A stretch of 64,000 nt of DNA from Porites lobata (lineage: Eukaryota; Cnidaria; Anthozoa; Scleractinia; Poritidae). Shown here one piece after another: positions 1 to 12,047 of the stretch. Location of the stretch: NCBI GenBank assembly GCA_942486035.1, contig CALNXK010000099.1, positions 973,501-1,037,500 on the forward strand, read 5' to 3'. Each line of letters starts with the position of its first letter. Positions within the stretch are counted from its first letter, which is position 1. The notes under the pieces are model-generated. The model searched no databases, was not told the DNA's origin, and saw only the letters and a program-made list of their open reading frames with translations. The position numbers and the translations under genes were made by a program.

Positions 1-265
1 TTTATGGTAGATACGAAGCTACGACTATTAAAAAAAGTTGTACCTGCAAGAAAAATAATTTTTCAATCCCGTTTTTAATGGGTAGACTAACTGAACAGTG
101 GTTGGAAACCAGGAGAAATTGTAAATATTTGTTTTCTCGCGCTCTCTGTTGGAATGTTTAGTGAATACTTGATTTCATTGCCCTGTAACACTTGATTTAT
201 TTTTACATATTTTCTTCAGCCCAGAACCCCCATGCCTCAGTAGTCAAAAGAGACTTCGTCAAACG

Positions 266-1384
266 GTAAGCTCTTTCGCCTTACTTTTAAAACCGCGAAA
301 ATAGTGTAATTCCATTAAAAATTAGCTTTTTTATTGATATACAATCATGTAATCAAGTTAAACTGCGAACAAAATTTTGCTTAAATAAAATACATGCACA
401 CCAAGTTATTCCATGGAGTAATGCTGTTAACGTTGTCAATTAATGATTAGACTTTTGATATCAATTTTACGGGTAAGGACGCCTTCTCCTGCTTCTTCAC
501 CGTTGCCGTTCAGTTTTATCAAGTTTTTTGTTTTCTTTAACGATAGGACAGGGTAACAGACAGTCATATTTTTAATTTTATCTAGCTGCCCAGTGAGTTA
601 ATTAATATTACGTTGATTTGGTTATAAGTCTTTCTTGTTTTGTCCCTTAAATTTAACTGATATAAATCGCGAGCAAACGAGTATCGTTCTAGTGAAAAGC
701 TAGGACTCCCCGCAGAAAATTTGCAAGTGCTCCGTGTAAAAATATTCTGTCAATATTCGATATTTAACATCTACAACAGTGCTCTAGCTTCCTTGCCACA
801 AAATTTGTTTAAACTTTGTTTTTTATCCAGTAGATATGGTCATGGAGAAATAGGGTTTACAATGTAGGCCTGGACCACCGCGCAAACATTGAGAACTAAT
901 ACAATCTCAGTCAATTGTTGTTTTCCGCTGATGTCCTCCCAATGTTGGTGTAAAGATTTCGTGAGACAAGATTTGGACTGAGAGGAGACAGCCAAGAAGG
1001 AAGAAAAAGATATCGAGCATTGATGAAGGTAAACAGGACCAAACAAGAACAAATTAAGTCAATTAAGGAAAATTTTGGATGACTCAAATAATTATTTTCT
1101 TTGGAATACTTGTGGATAATACTGTCAAAAAAGACGACTGACATCAATTTTACCGTTAAGAACATTTTTTTGGAGAAAATACCTTAATTTATCGCCATCG
1201 TCGATCTAATTTTATTCAACAAAATAGCGTGAACTGAAATTCAGATCACCATTTTATTTACTTACCTTTTCAAGGGAACTGTAAAATGTTTTTAAATTTA
1301 TGTCGATGCGGTCAATAAGATTTTCCGGTTTGGCCACTAATACATTGATCTAACTCCCGTCAGGAGCCGATTATTGTTCCTTAA
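266..1384. other. Non-coding stretch, nothing recognised
   Basis: AT-rich sequence with many stops in all frames. The two minus-strand open frames at 840-1165 overlap one another and show no domain, codon pattern or splice context that would support a gene. Confidence 0.5.
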
Positions 1385-1868
1385 TATAGACCTTGTCACG
1401 GTTTTCGACGCCATCTTGACGAATGGGGAAACGCGTTAGAAATTACAGTGTTTGTATTAGAATCTTATGTCGAATAATCTCCGTAGAACGGCTGTTTTGA
1501 AAAAAACATGAATTTCAAACTAATGCTTTATTCCTAACGATTCTACTGAAAAAATTGAGGGCGTTACATGCGTTAGAAGACCTAGAACCACTTTTTAATA
1601 TTTTCTATACATTTGTCTGTAAGAAAGTCCCGGGAAAAATTACAGACGCATACATGGAAAATCTAAAGCAAGCCTCTGGAGAAATTTAAGCAAAGGTACG
1701 CCCCCAAAATTTTTTAGTACAATCCTTTGTTTGGTAGCTTTAGTTTACTATTGATATTTTGTTTAGAACAGCCGTTTTACGGAAATTGTTCGACATTAGA
1801 TTCTCATACAAGCACTGTAATTTCTCACGCGTTTGCCTGTCGCGGTTTTCGACGCCATCTTGACGAGT
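1385..1868. mobile_element. Foldback or MITE-like element with inverted arms
   Basis: The stretch near 1430-1510 recurs in inverted orientation near 1765-1838, with about 250 bp between the arms. A direct repeat of cggttttcgacgccatcttg lies at both ends (about 1398 and 1842). There is no coding capacity. The structure fits a non-autonomous inverted-repeat element, but the exact ends and target duplication are unclear. Confidence 0.5.
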
Positions 1869-4407
1869 AAGGTCTCTTAAAAAAGCTTAGAGTTCCTATA
1901 CATAGCTCACCGTCCATTCAAGGTTTTTCTGTAAATCGTCTTTGAATATTCGATGTTTCTTGGAATCCCATGGCGATTTCCAAAATTATTCTGTTTTTGT
2001 ACTCACCAAATTTGAAAGCATAAAATTACACTAAATTTCCACCAACGACTTTCACAGCTCTAAATCAGTATACATTGAAGAAATATTCTAGATATTTCAG
2101 TAATTGTTAGGTTAAATTTAATAAGCAATTTTCAAACTCACTATTTTTGAGGTTACACAATTTCAAAACATAGCTTCAGTCCACACCATAAGTTTCAAAA
2201 TCCCCAGCCTATCATTGGCGACCATATGCGCTAAAACTAACTCTGGTCTCCCTGTTATGCGTAAGCTCTTCAATGTGGGCCATAATTTCTCGAAGAATAT
2301 ACGAGAGTTTTCGTTATGGTAAAGCTGTCTAAGTTGATTAGCTGTAGAAAAACTCGTAAGCTTTGATATCAAAAGAGAATGTAATCTATTATAATACAAA
2401 GCTAACTGAGAGTTAATTCAATCAGAAGAACATAAGAACAATGAATAAGCAACTGAATGAAGTCGTTTCCCAATTCCAAAACTAAAGGCTTCCATTCATG
2501 ATTTCGAAAGGCGAGCAAGAAATTAACAGATGACTACCATACATCCAATATACAAATCTTCCCAAGAATGATTCTATTCAACAGTATCACAGGAGAACAT
2601 GTTCTCTTGCAGTTTTGTTGTTTCATTGCGAGTTCACCTCGAATTTTCCGAACATCGGAGAAAAGTCCCACGAAATTGAGTCTTTTCACAATTTATTCAG
2701 TATTAAAAAACAGTGAATAGACCCAAAAAAAATCCCAAATCCAAATATGACCTATATATATAATAGGATCCTTTCGAATTCCCTACTTTGGAATATGTAA
2801 TAGTATTCGGCATGCATATGTACTCTAGCCGTAGTGGATGATCCTTGCCACGCCAATTTTTGTTCAATGTTTGTTTGCTAGATACATGTATGGCCATGGA
2901 CAGTAGAAGTTTACGAGTTAAGGCTAAATGAAACACTTTGCTAACATCGAGGACTATCTAGTCAGAGCAAGAAGAGAATCAGCGCGGCCGTATCGAGTCA
3001 GGGCGTTTATTCAAACGTGAGTCATAATTTAAAATGGTTTTGATCAACAAAACCAACAGTATTGTTAATCAGACAAACGGTTTTAACGGTGGTCATGAAT
3101 GATAAATTCGAAAGAGTGAATTTAAAGAAAACTGCTATCTACAACAACTGATTAACATGACCAATAAAATAATAATAATAAATTGTGTTCAACAAAGCGA
3201 CACATTAGCTCCGTAACTAAATACAAGTAACGTTTAGAGTAATACAGCGATTTGAAACTAAATTTTGTTCAGTTTTGCAACTCGACAAGCTTGTTAATTT
3301 AGCTACAAAACCAAAATCTTACTTACAAAGGAAACTTGATAAAGATGTTCAACAAAGATAATGGTTCTTTACACAGCATCACACTCTTCGTACAGATATT
3401 AAAAAAGCCGATGGAACTTATTTCTTAACTGACCATATATACAGTTGTTTAAATCATGATTTAAGCCAAAACTGACAGAAAGTGAGTTAAGAATTTTGAA
3501 AATACAGAAACGTTTTGTTTTCTGGGAGGACTTATTTAGTACGTCTGAAGAAACAAAAAGTCATTAGTAAGTTCTTGAACATGAAGCACGAAGCATGAAC
3601 TGATACACGCCACATCGAGCGCCTGTGTAAGATCCTTAAAATTAACTTTCTACACTGACATTATTTACTGGTTGGAATTAGATTGGACCAGAATGGATGA
3701 TGGCCACTAAGACGGGAAGAGATCGAGTTTAAAATTATGAGGATAATAATCTACCACTCTTTCAAGTAGAGGTCTGTGAGTTTAGGGAAATAATTTCACT
3801 ATGTGATATCATCCCGCAATATCTCAGACTGCAACGTTTCTTTCAATTGTACAGTTATATCTTGGGTTATATATGAATAATCGCACCTGGATTAAAAAAA
3901 ACAAGATCAACATCAATTTATTTCTAGTAAAAGTTGTGATCTGTTGGTTACAATGATGCTGTAAGGAAAAAATGTGTACAGTAGGCCTTTAATTGGGCGC
4001 ATGATTAGCAACCTGATATTTTCGCAAGCGAATGAAATTGTTGAATTGAAATTAGGATACATACGTAGGCTGTTTAGCTTGAGCATGTTTTGACAAGAAA
4101 CTTATTCAAACAAGGAAATTCCATGATTCAATCCCTAGCAGAGTGTTGGTATGTACAGTGCTCGAAGCTTTCTTGTTTTTCTCTAGCTTTATTTAAATTA
4201 TACTTTTTGATTCAATGTTTCTTTATTTCTTCTTTCTTCCAGTTGTCATAACTTTCATGAAGACAGATTACCATGGCAAACAAGGTAAATCATATATGCG
4301 CCAAGCGTTCTCGTATCTCCTTCGGCCCGTAGTAATCAATCTTGTTTCTAAAACATATTCCAAGTACACGGATCTGTGACAGTAGGAATGACTCTTCAAT
4401 ATATAAT
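1869..4407. other. Long non-coding stretch
   Basis: Apart from the small splice-flanked segment at 4243-4284 this holds no gene that can be supported. The minus-strand open frames at 2163-2399 and 2703-2936 have no recognisable motif. A stretch at about 2960-3021 is open and ends just before gtgagt, but it lacks a convincing acceptor. Confidence 0.5.
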
Positions 4408-4811
4408 CAGGGACACCCAACGAGAGTATAGTTCAAAACCACATAAACATAGCATTGTTGAACGTACTTTAGTATTTAAACGGTAATTAAAATAATGGCT
4501 TATTTTTATCCCCTAAAAATTTTTCATCTGTTCGCATTTCCTAGCTGAAAGTATAGTGATCCGAAAATTATAGGGATCCAAATTTACCTTTTCGAAAATT
4601 TCAGCCAGATAAAAGGCTCCCGAAAATTCTAGGTGACCTTTTTAGGGTAAAAATCCGTTAAAAATGGGCAATTATACGATTTTTTTGAAGTTCGAAAATC
4701 CTAGGAGAGGCAGGCAAGCAAGAAATTTGTCAGAAAATGATCCGAAAATTCTAGACCTCAAATCGTCTTCCGAACAGATAATTTTCCGAAAACTGTCGTT
4801 GGGTGCCCCTG
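4408..4811 (+). mobile_element. MITE, CAGGGGCACCCAACG family, copy 1
   Basis: A 404 bp element with near-perfect terminal inverted repeats: the left end reads CAGGGACACCCAACG and the right end ends GTTGGGTGCCCCTG. It is flanked by a 7 bp direct duplication, atataat, at 4401-4407 and 4812-4818. It has no coding capacity. Related copies are at 9478, 35076 and 48978, with a broken end at about 32932-33012. The transposase family that moves it cannot be named from the sequence; the 6-7 bp target duplications are the best clue. Confidence 0.85.
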
Positions 4812-5297
4812 ATATAATGCACAGACAGATATAAGCGGGTAAAATTGTTAATAAGCTGTATTTAACAATCATTTACCATGGTAAAAAAAGAAAGGATTTT
4901 CAGAGTCCACTGGTCTGACTGGTAGTATAACACATGATTCATGTTACGCGTCTTTATCAAACAATTCTGAATACAGTCGAGAATGATTGCGACATTACTT
5001 ATTTGGATATACTGTTGTGTTGACCTCCTCAAAGAGAAATTTTCAAATTTGGATGTGGATAAATTCTGTACTTTATTCTGGACACAGAATTAACGACGAA
5101 AGAACTTACAATAATTGTAATTCTTTTTCTCTTGTTTTTCAGTAAGTTCTAACTGTACTTCGCTTGGGTTTACAGTAATAGGGTGTAAAAAAAAATCCTA
5201 GTTTAAACAACGACAGATTATTCTAAGACTCAGTCTTGAAATTTGTCCTAGGCTTAACTTTTTTCCCATTGTCCAAAAAGGTGATGAGCTGACGGCC

Positions 5298-5489
5298 ATG
5301 CATCCTAGTAAAGCTACAACACTGGTACAAACGATTGCCCGGCTGTTAAAGGACAAACTTGAGCTATATCAAGGGATAGATCTTACACATAATAATCTTT
5401 TAATAAATATAATAAATGATGTTGTGGCTGGTAGATTCTCGACCATGGAACCAAAGCATGATCTGCATGTACAGGAACTCAGTTCCTGA
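5298..5489 (+). other. Short open frame of 63 codons, unknown
   Basis: It starts at an ATG shortly after a pyrimidine-rich stretch and encodes a mixed hydrophobic and polar peptide that could form two amphipathic helices. No signal peptide, Cys pattern or known domain is seen. It lies downstream of the last putative exon ending at 5152 and could be 3' UTR or a chance frame. Confidence 0.15.
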
Positions 5490-6168
5490 AAAACAAAAAA
5501 CACGAATTTCCTCAAGTTAAGCCAAAAATGAAGAACCAATCAAAATGCTTTACGTCTTTTGAAATGAGATGTAATGATTGGAGCATGATGTCGTTAAAAC
5601 TTGATTCAAAAACTTGAAAAGTTAGGTAATTATTGCAAGAGCGGAAATAAATTAACCGGTAACAATAATCATTGCTATCAGTTGGCTTTGGCAATCGTGA
5701 AACGAAGGTAAGTTGACTTCAAAAGACGCTGTAACGGTCATCGAGATTCCATTGCATTATATTCAAACCGTTCATTTTTCCAAGGCATATCTTACATATA
5801 AGGTAAATTATTATTCATTCAAAATATTTCTGACTTCTGAACAAGATTACCTCCTGGTAGACTTTTTTCCAAACCTATTGGCCTATTTCTCAGTACGGTA
5901 CAGATGTTTTTCCTTGCAGATACTCCTTAGAAAGTAGATTAAAATCATCGAGCGATAAGTTTAGCGTATTCTTCTATTACTTCCGTTCAGATTTAGTTAG
6001 AAATCAGCTATTTTGTTTTTGGATAGCCGTGAAAGGCATTTCTTTCTTTTAGTTCACTCGTGAATAAACAGCTTGGCGGCTTGACGATGGTCTAGCCCAA
6101 GCAGCCTTTTTTCCAATAACCCAAATATGGTAAGCGCCAGTTCAAGAAGAATTATTATTATTTTTTTT

Positions 6169-6190
6169 GGGGGGGGGGGGGGGGGGGGGG
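6169..6190 (+). repeat. Poly-G run of 22
   Basis: An uninterrupted run of 22 G follows an (ATT)n and poly-T stretch, about 190 bp upstream of the CTHRC1-like start codon. Runs like this are length-variable and error-prone in assemblies. Confidence 0.9.
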
Positions 6191-6377
6191 AGCGATTAGA
6201 GTCTTTAGCCTCGGTACATAACATCATATTCGATCTGCATAATTCTTCACATCCTACTCAGCCTCATTCAATAATTGCTAAGTGTTAATCATATTCATTG
6301 AGTTTTGCGTTGACCTACTCACGATATTTCATATCATGATCAAACTTTAATTCTAGTGCACAAGTTAGAGGACCTTG

Positions 6378-7965
6378 ATGATGCGATCACGAGTTAAAGT
6401 GACCACCATGTTGCTTGTACTGATATTTTCCCTCACTGGTCTCTGCTCTGCTAAGGACAACAAACCACCAGACACCAAGGTAACTGCATTTATACATATA
6501 TCAGATATTGCCATTACACATTTTTTTTATTACAGTTAAATAATGTTAGTTTATAGAGACAACTAGGAATGACCCATTATATGTTAATTTAACTAAATCA
6601 GTCTGCAGGTTGATTAAGAAGACAACCAAATTCAGACGAAAAATAAGATGGTATGATTACTTGTACAACTTGAGGGAGAACATTTTCACGTTTTAAACAA
6701 TCAAAATTAACATTTTTACAAATTATAAAACAGCTTCTTTACTGGAAAATAAACTTCTTCTTACAAATCACAATTGACGATTTCGTTAAAAAAAAAAAGA
6801 ACAATTAAAACTTGGAAAATTAAGGAACTACCTCCTCGCCTGAAGTGAAAGGCTAGATGACAGGTAAAATTGTGAAGAGCTATAGCAGTTTGTCGCTGAC
6901 TTTTTTCTCTTTTTGGCAGCCTGTTCAATCTTGTCCTTCCTGTAATAATGGCGGACAAGCCGGGATGTGGACATACATGACATGCATCCCAGGAGCCCCT
7001 GGGGCACCTGGTCGAGATGGAGCCAAAGGAGACCTGGGCAGCCCGGGGAAGACTGGGACCCAGGGACCACGTGGTGCTGATGGAAAGAAAGGAGCAAAAG
7101 GAGAGTCTGGGATCCAGGGTTCCGCCGGACAAAAAGGAGAGCGAGGGGACAAAGGCGACAGTGGAACGCCACGACTGGCTTCACACATGAACTGGAAAGA
7201 GTGTGCTTGGAAAAAGGCAGACGGCACTGATTCAGGACTGATATATGTAAGTACGGAACGTCACTTTGTTACCCGAGTTAAATAATATTCTATTAACTCA
7301 AAGTAATTAATTTTTACTGAAATGATTGATTGCTATAATTCTGAAGTCAGCGCGCGGTCAGCGATGATGATGGCTGCTTCTTTTGAAGCTACGGAGTTTT
7401 CTGTTAAAGCCGGGCCATAATCGGTTTTATTACACTGTGTCCTTCTCCATTCTTAATTTTCTTGCTTATCTTATGTACATGATTTTTTTTTGTCGAAACA
7501 CCTTGTGTTAATTAATATTGTACAACTGATGTATTATTTTTTTATAGACTGGAGTAAATAAAAATAAACCACAATACGGATGCTGTTTCTTTATATCTCG
7601 TTTAGAACTGTGACTTTGTGAAGAAATACGCGGACACTGCCCTCCATGTCTACTATGCTGGTAACCTCAGGATTCACGGATGTGACGACTGCTGTAGTCG
7701 CTGGTATTTCACCTTTAATGGAGCCGAGTGCAGCTCTCCTGGAACTATTGACGGTGCATTCTACATGGCAACAGGCAGCAGAAAGCACAATCTTCACCGT
7801 CACCGCCACATTGAAGGGCACTGCAACAACATTCAGAAAGGAAAGGTGCGAGTGGGATTCTCGGTTGGAAAATGCGTCACAGGACATAAGCTTGCTGACG
7901 CATACACTGGTTGGCATTCAATGAATCGCATCTTCATCGAAGAAGTACCGAAAGCTCAGCAGTAG
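6378..7965 (+). CDS. CTHRC1: Collagen triple helix repeat-containing protein 1-like, secreted, 262 aa
   Basis: Three exons: 6378-6479, 6920-7246 and 7606-7965, all joined in phase 0 with GT-AG borders. The product is secreted. Exon 1 encodes a signal peptide with a Leu/Val/Ile-rich core ending Leu-Cys-Ser-Ala. Exon 2 carries a Cys-rich linker (C39, C42, C56), then 20 uninterrupted Gly-X-Y triplets at about residues 59-118, then the start of the globular domain. Exon 3 encodes the Cys-rich C-terminal domain with the family hallmark RWYFTFNGAEC and a TGWxSxxRIxIEE ending. Vertebrate CTHRC1 has about 243 residues and a shorter collagen stretch of about 12 triplets. In vertebrates it modulates Wnt/planar polarity signalling and matrix collagen; the same role here is inference. 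The upstream ATG was chosen, and a second ATG lies immediately after it. The gene looks intact and stands alone. Confidence 0.93.
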
Positions 7966-8011
7966 GCCCCGGGCAGTAAGCACGTGTCATATGATGAGCT
8001 GGACTTTTTAA

Positions 8012-8105
8012 AATAAAAGCGTGTTAGACTTGTATTATGTCATTACTGGGTAATGAGGTGTGTAAAACAACGTTTGCTATCAAGTCTGTATCTGCTAAAA
8101 ATAAA
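8012..8105 (+). terminator. Polyadenylation signals of the CTHRC1-like gene
   Basis: AATAAA occurs at 8012-8017 and again at 8100-8105, 47 and 135 bp after the stop codon, in AT-rich sequence. Confidence 0.6.
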
Positions 8106-8713
8106 GTCCAGGAGCATCTACTGTTATTTTCAATTGGTTTAATGTCATGATTGCCTTGCTTATTTTCCCTATTGAGCCTTAACAACACGGTACGGTACCT
8201 TTCGTGGGATTATAAACTGCCTTTCTGTTTAACTCCCCGAATTCGTCCACCTGAATATTCCATTACGTTTCGCGACTCTTGAGTCTGAACTAAAGACTTT
8301 GAGGGGTCACCACCACAATTATATCGGGTCAATAGTTGGAACTCTAAAAAATATATAATATATCTGGCGATTGTTTCAGAGGGAAAACGACAAAGCATTA
8401 TTACTATTTTTGTCAGTTTAATTTTTCGACAGTACAATAATTTAGGTAAAGATATCCAATTTAATATTTTTTGGTCGGTTCTGAACCGTTATTTTAGGCT
8501 TCTTTTTATAAAGCAAGGTCTTCCTAGAGTCCTAAAGAATTATAACATAGCTGATCCTTGAAATTTCTTAAATTCAGAAACCTTAAAAAGGGCAGCCCAC
8601 AAAATGCAATGATGGATCCTTTCAAACAATACTCAAATGTGACCACAGCATATTTCAGGTCTGGAAAAATAAATGCTGTCATCCGGTCTTATCCTGGATT
8701 TATCAAACAATAC

Positions 8714-8789
8714 ATGATCGTCGCAGTTGTGATAGAAACTGTATTAAAGCAATTTCAAATGAAGTATCGGCACAACTGCGACGACCATA
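8714..8789. repeat. Short inverted repeat
   Basis: The arm atgatcgtcgcagttgtg near 8714 is answered by its near-complement cacaactgcgacgaccat ending near 8788, with about 30 bp between. It is non-coding and probably the remains of a small foldback element. Confidence 0.5.
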
Positions 8790-9268
8790 TGTTCATAAAA
8801 ATTTGTGTACTTCCTCCATTCAAATCATCATCTTCGTTAGTATCCCAATAAAGTCTAAACGCTTTCCTAACTACAATGGAGGACAAAAGAACTTGGGACT
8901 GTGTGAAAAAGCCCTTGCAAGCAATAATTCCGTAGAATTCTGCTCCTAAGGACATTTTTTGTTCGGCTTTGGGTTCATCGCGTTGTCCCCTCCTTCACCT
9001 TCCCCTAGCAATGTTGTGGTCAAAAAAAGCACTCAGTTTCACCCATTTTGCTCCAAATTCAACTTTGTTTGGGGTGGGAGGGGAGGGGTCGCTAGTTTTA
9101 GTAATATCACTGGAAAGGTCCCAACACTTTTGACCTCCATTGTGGTCACCCAAGAAGTATGCTCAGTAGCGTTGTGATCTATAGACTAAATGCATTCTTC
9201 GCTACGTTCTGAGCTCGCACCTCAACCTTTAATGGCGAAGCACTATTCAGTGCGGAATATGTTAGCCC

Positions 9269-9350
9269 TCCCACGCAGGCGTTTTTACGGGAGCTCGTTT
9301 TTCATCCCTCCCCACATGAAAAACGAGCTCCCCTAAAAACGCCTGCGGGA
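9269..9350. repeat. Palindrome related to the GCAGGCGTTTT family
   Basis: Arms of about 33 bp (tcccacgcaggcgttttta... and its complement ...aaaacgcctgcggga) enclose a short loop. The motif GCAGGCGTTT also occurs in the 11.65 kb palindrome and in the first intron of the TNF-like genes, so this belongs to a recurrent foldback family. Confidence 0.6.
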
Positions 9351-9477
9351 GAAACTAAAATATGTTGGCTTAAGGTGTTTCGATACAGGTTTTCACAGGC
9401 CATACCGATATTTTTCAATCGCCTTAAATCGGTTGTTTTTTCCTAGTCCGATCGCTATAAAATTTTCACCAGTAATT

Positions 9478-9875
9478 CAGGGGCACCCAACGGCAATTTT
9501 CGGGAAAATATCTGTTCGGAAGACGATTTGAGATCTAGAATTTTCGGAGCATTTGTTGTAAAATTTCTTGCTTGCCTACCTCTCCTAGGATTTTCGAACA
9601 TCTACAAAATGGTATAATTACCCATTTTTAACGGATCTTGACCCTAAGAAAGGCCACATAGAATTTTCGGGAGCCTTTTCCTCGCTGAAATTTTCGAGAA
9701 GGTAAGTTTTGATCCCTATAATTTTCGGATCACTAGACTTTCAGCTAGGAAATCCGAACAGATGAAAAGTTTTTAGGGGATAAAAATATGCCTATATCTA
9801 CCTTTTGAATACTAAAATACATTCAACAATGCTATGTTAAGTGGTTTTGAACTATATGCTCGTTGGGTGCCCCTG
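9478..9875 (-). mobile_element. MITE, CAGGGGCACCCAACG family, copy 2
   Basis: A 398 bp element in the opposite orientation to copy 1. Ends are CAGGGGCACCCAACG and CGTTGGGTGCCCCTG. A 6 bp target duplication, gtaatt, lies at 9472-9477 and 9876-9881. It is non-coding. Confidence 0.88.
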
Positions 9876-9881
9876 GTAATT

Positions 9882-10854
9882 GGCTATAGATTGAAATTTG
9901 TGAAAATGTAGTTTTAAGTAAAATCAATATTACTGTGACAAAAAACTTTGAAATTGATAAACGCCGAATTTTGCGTGAACTAGACCAGCTACTGAAAATC
10001 CAGCACTAGGAACTTAAAGTTCGGTGTTTAGCAATTAAATAACTTCCGTAAGAAGTAAAAAATTCTGTATATTTGAATTCGACTAAAACGAAAGCATATT
10101 TCGAACCTTAAATTTTCAATAGCCGTGATAGAGTAGATTATTTAATAAAAACGTTATAAATGACTCAAAGTATTCTTAAAAAGCGTCAGAATGCCGCTTA
10201 ATATCATACTTCGATGCTAGGAAATTTTGGTGTGTTTTCTTTCTTGCGATCTTAAAAACTAAACCGTTTTCTCACCACCTGTCTAAGTGCAACTTCATTC
10301 AAAATTTGGACTGTTAGCGCTTTTTTGTATATCTCTGAAACGACTCGAACGAATTTTTTTAAAATCACTTCACATAATCTTCGTAATGTGTATAGTAATG
10401 TCTGAAACTTTCATTAAGATTGATTCACTCCAACACCTTGAAATTTCAAGACAAACCTATCCTACGAACTTGTCAAAAATCTGCGTTACAATATTCACTG
10501 TTTTGACGTTTTGATAATTTTTCGAAAATAATGCGCACTATACATACCTCCTGTGACGACTAGTACATTTTAGTTTGAATTTATCGCATCTTTTGAATGT
10601 AAAACATTGACAATACTCACGCTGAAATGTGCTAGTCATGGATATATGTATTGTCCGCATTAACTCGGAAAAATTACCAGAAACGTCAAACAGTGAATGT
10701 TGTAACGAGGATTTTTGACCGGTTCGGAGGATAGGTCAATTGGTCCACTTTGATAAAGAAATTAATGCAAACCTAATATCGTCAGTCTCTGGGAGTACTC
10801 TAAACGTTTCCATTGTTCATTTGAATGGCATTTGATGCCTTATATGACGTTATC
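9882..10854. other. Non-coding stretch, nothing recognised
   Basis: AT-rich sequence. The plus-strand frame at 10287-10514 is hydrophobic but has no recognisable features. Confidence 0.4.
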
Positions 10855-10861
10855 TATCGAA

Positions 10862-10941
10862 ACCTGTTAGGCGGACACCCTGTACTAAGCGGACACTACA
10901 GCATTCCCCGAGGGTGTCCGCTTAATACAGGTTTCACTGTA
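10862..10941. mobile_element. Short pogo/Tigger-like MITE
   Basis: The stretch has inverted ends (gaaacctgttaggcggacacc and ggtgtccgcttaatacaggtttc) around a short middle. The GTGTCCG-containing terminus resembles the longer elements at 27790-28338 and 40086-40262. The family name rests on general similarity to Tigger termini. Confidence 0.5.
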
Positions 10942-10944
10942 TCT

Positions 10945-12047
10945 ATAGACTGTTCACAGTCCTCTATTTTTCCGTAAGATCGTCGAGATCGAGCGCTTTG
11001 CGCGGTGACAGGCTGCCACCTTGCATGAGTGTCAAAACTACTTAGGGGGCGGGGGACGGTTTGAGAGGAAGAGAGAAATATAGATGGACTGTTAAAATCC
11101 GCCCTAGTTATTAAAAACATCACGCCAACTCGCGTTGAGGAGGCGTGACGGGAATTTCACACCTCTTATCATTCATTCATTAAGAAACTCCGCTGGTGAT
11201 GAAAAACATGCCAGACACATTTAGCATCTATTTCGCGTGTTTACAAATATCTCCTTTCGAAACAGTGATTTTACACATACAGTGTCTGAGCCATTCCTCC
11301 AAATAAAATCGGCAAACATGCACAGGTGAAACAATCGAAGCGCTAAGCATGCTCGCTACACCACAGATTACCCGAGAAAAAGCCAGGCATTTCTGACCGG
11401 TCATTTTTTCTGTGTCGGCGTAGCGTTGAATTTCAGTTCGCTTGGCAGAAACTGTGTTACAACATTCCCCTGGCTGGACTGCTTCAGAAGCTTGCTAGCT
11501 TACGTGATTCATCCTCAGAATACCAAAAATCCTTCGTGTGTTGGCGCAAGATGTTCCTTATGGTAGTATTATGTAAGGGTACGTTTTATAGAAAAGACGG
11601 GACTTGTCAACGACTTGTCAGTGCCGGCAATTTAAATTAAACTGGTTGTTAGCCTGCGTGGCAGGCGTTTGAAAGGGAAGGGAAAGGGGGTTTTGGGCGC
11701 GAGGGAAACGCGAGGGGCGCCCCTCGCGTTTCTCTCGCACCTAAAACTCTCTTTCCCTTCCCTTTCAAACGCCTGCCACGCAAGCTAACTGGTTGTCAAC
11801 GCAAATTAAGATCTCTTGTCTAATGACCAATCAAACGCCTGCGTTGCTGGTACAACGCGCTCCGTGAACGCGAGCTGCAGTGATGTTATTACAGTCCCTC
11901 TATTTTTCTCGCCCCCCTCCCCCTACAGCTATAATCCCCGACGCCCGCCCCCTAGGTACAATTGAAAATCAAGATGGCCTCCATTAACGGTAAGACGCGC
12001 TATATTTCGACGATCTCACGAAAAAATAGGGGACTGTGAACAGTCTA
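10945..12047. mobile_element. 1.1 kb terminal-inverted-repeat element
   Basis: The left end tagactgttcacagtcc and right end ggactgtgaacagtcta are complementary, and the complementarity extends through a poly-T/poly-A and gatcgtcga/tcgacgatc stretch for about 45 bp. No long open frame lies between, so it is non-autonomous. A separate palindrome at 11648-11789 is nested inside. A related terminus may occur near 14755-14785 next to the LINE. Confidence 0.65.
11648..11789. repeat. Long GC-rich palindrome
   Basis: About 65 bp arms (gttagcctgcgtggcaggcg... with ...cgcctgccacgcaagctaac) and almost no loop. GC content is far above the surroundings. It shares its terminal motif with the palindrome at 43180-43291. 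Confidence 0.75.

Larger units (their letters stand above)
220..5152 (+). other. Possible spliced small gene of unknown product (3' part)
   Basis: Three short segments have good splice signals and compatible reading phase. Segment 220-265 follows a pyrimidine-rich acceptor ending in cttcag and precedes gtaagc. Segment 4243-4284 follows ttcttctttcttccag and precedes gtaaat. A last segment starts at 5143 after a strong pyrimidine tract and reaches TAA at 5150-5152. In the open frame the first segment encodes a polar stretch with two Lys-Arg pairs, which would suit a processed precursor; the second encodes one Cys and several His and acidic residues. No signal peptide or start codon is visible, so any beginning lies to the left of the window. 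I recognise no family. It may instead be a non-coding transcript or chance splice signals. Confidence 0.25.

Noticed and set aside
2941..3021. Possible extra exon of the unknown left-edge gene
   Set aside because: It is open and followed by gtgagt, but no acceptable acceptor precedes it, so it was not counted as an exon.
6761..7227. Three overlapping minus-strand open frames of 100-123 codons
   Set aside because: They are antisense shadows of the Gly-X-Y repeats in the CTHRC1-like exon. The Pro-rich pattern comes from the complement of GGN codons.
7591..7924. Extra frames over the third CTHRC1-like exon
   Set aside because: They overlap a conserved exon in other frames and have no independent support.
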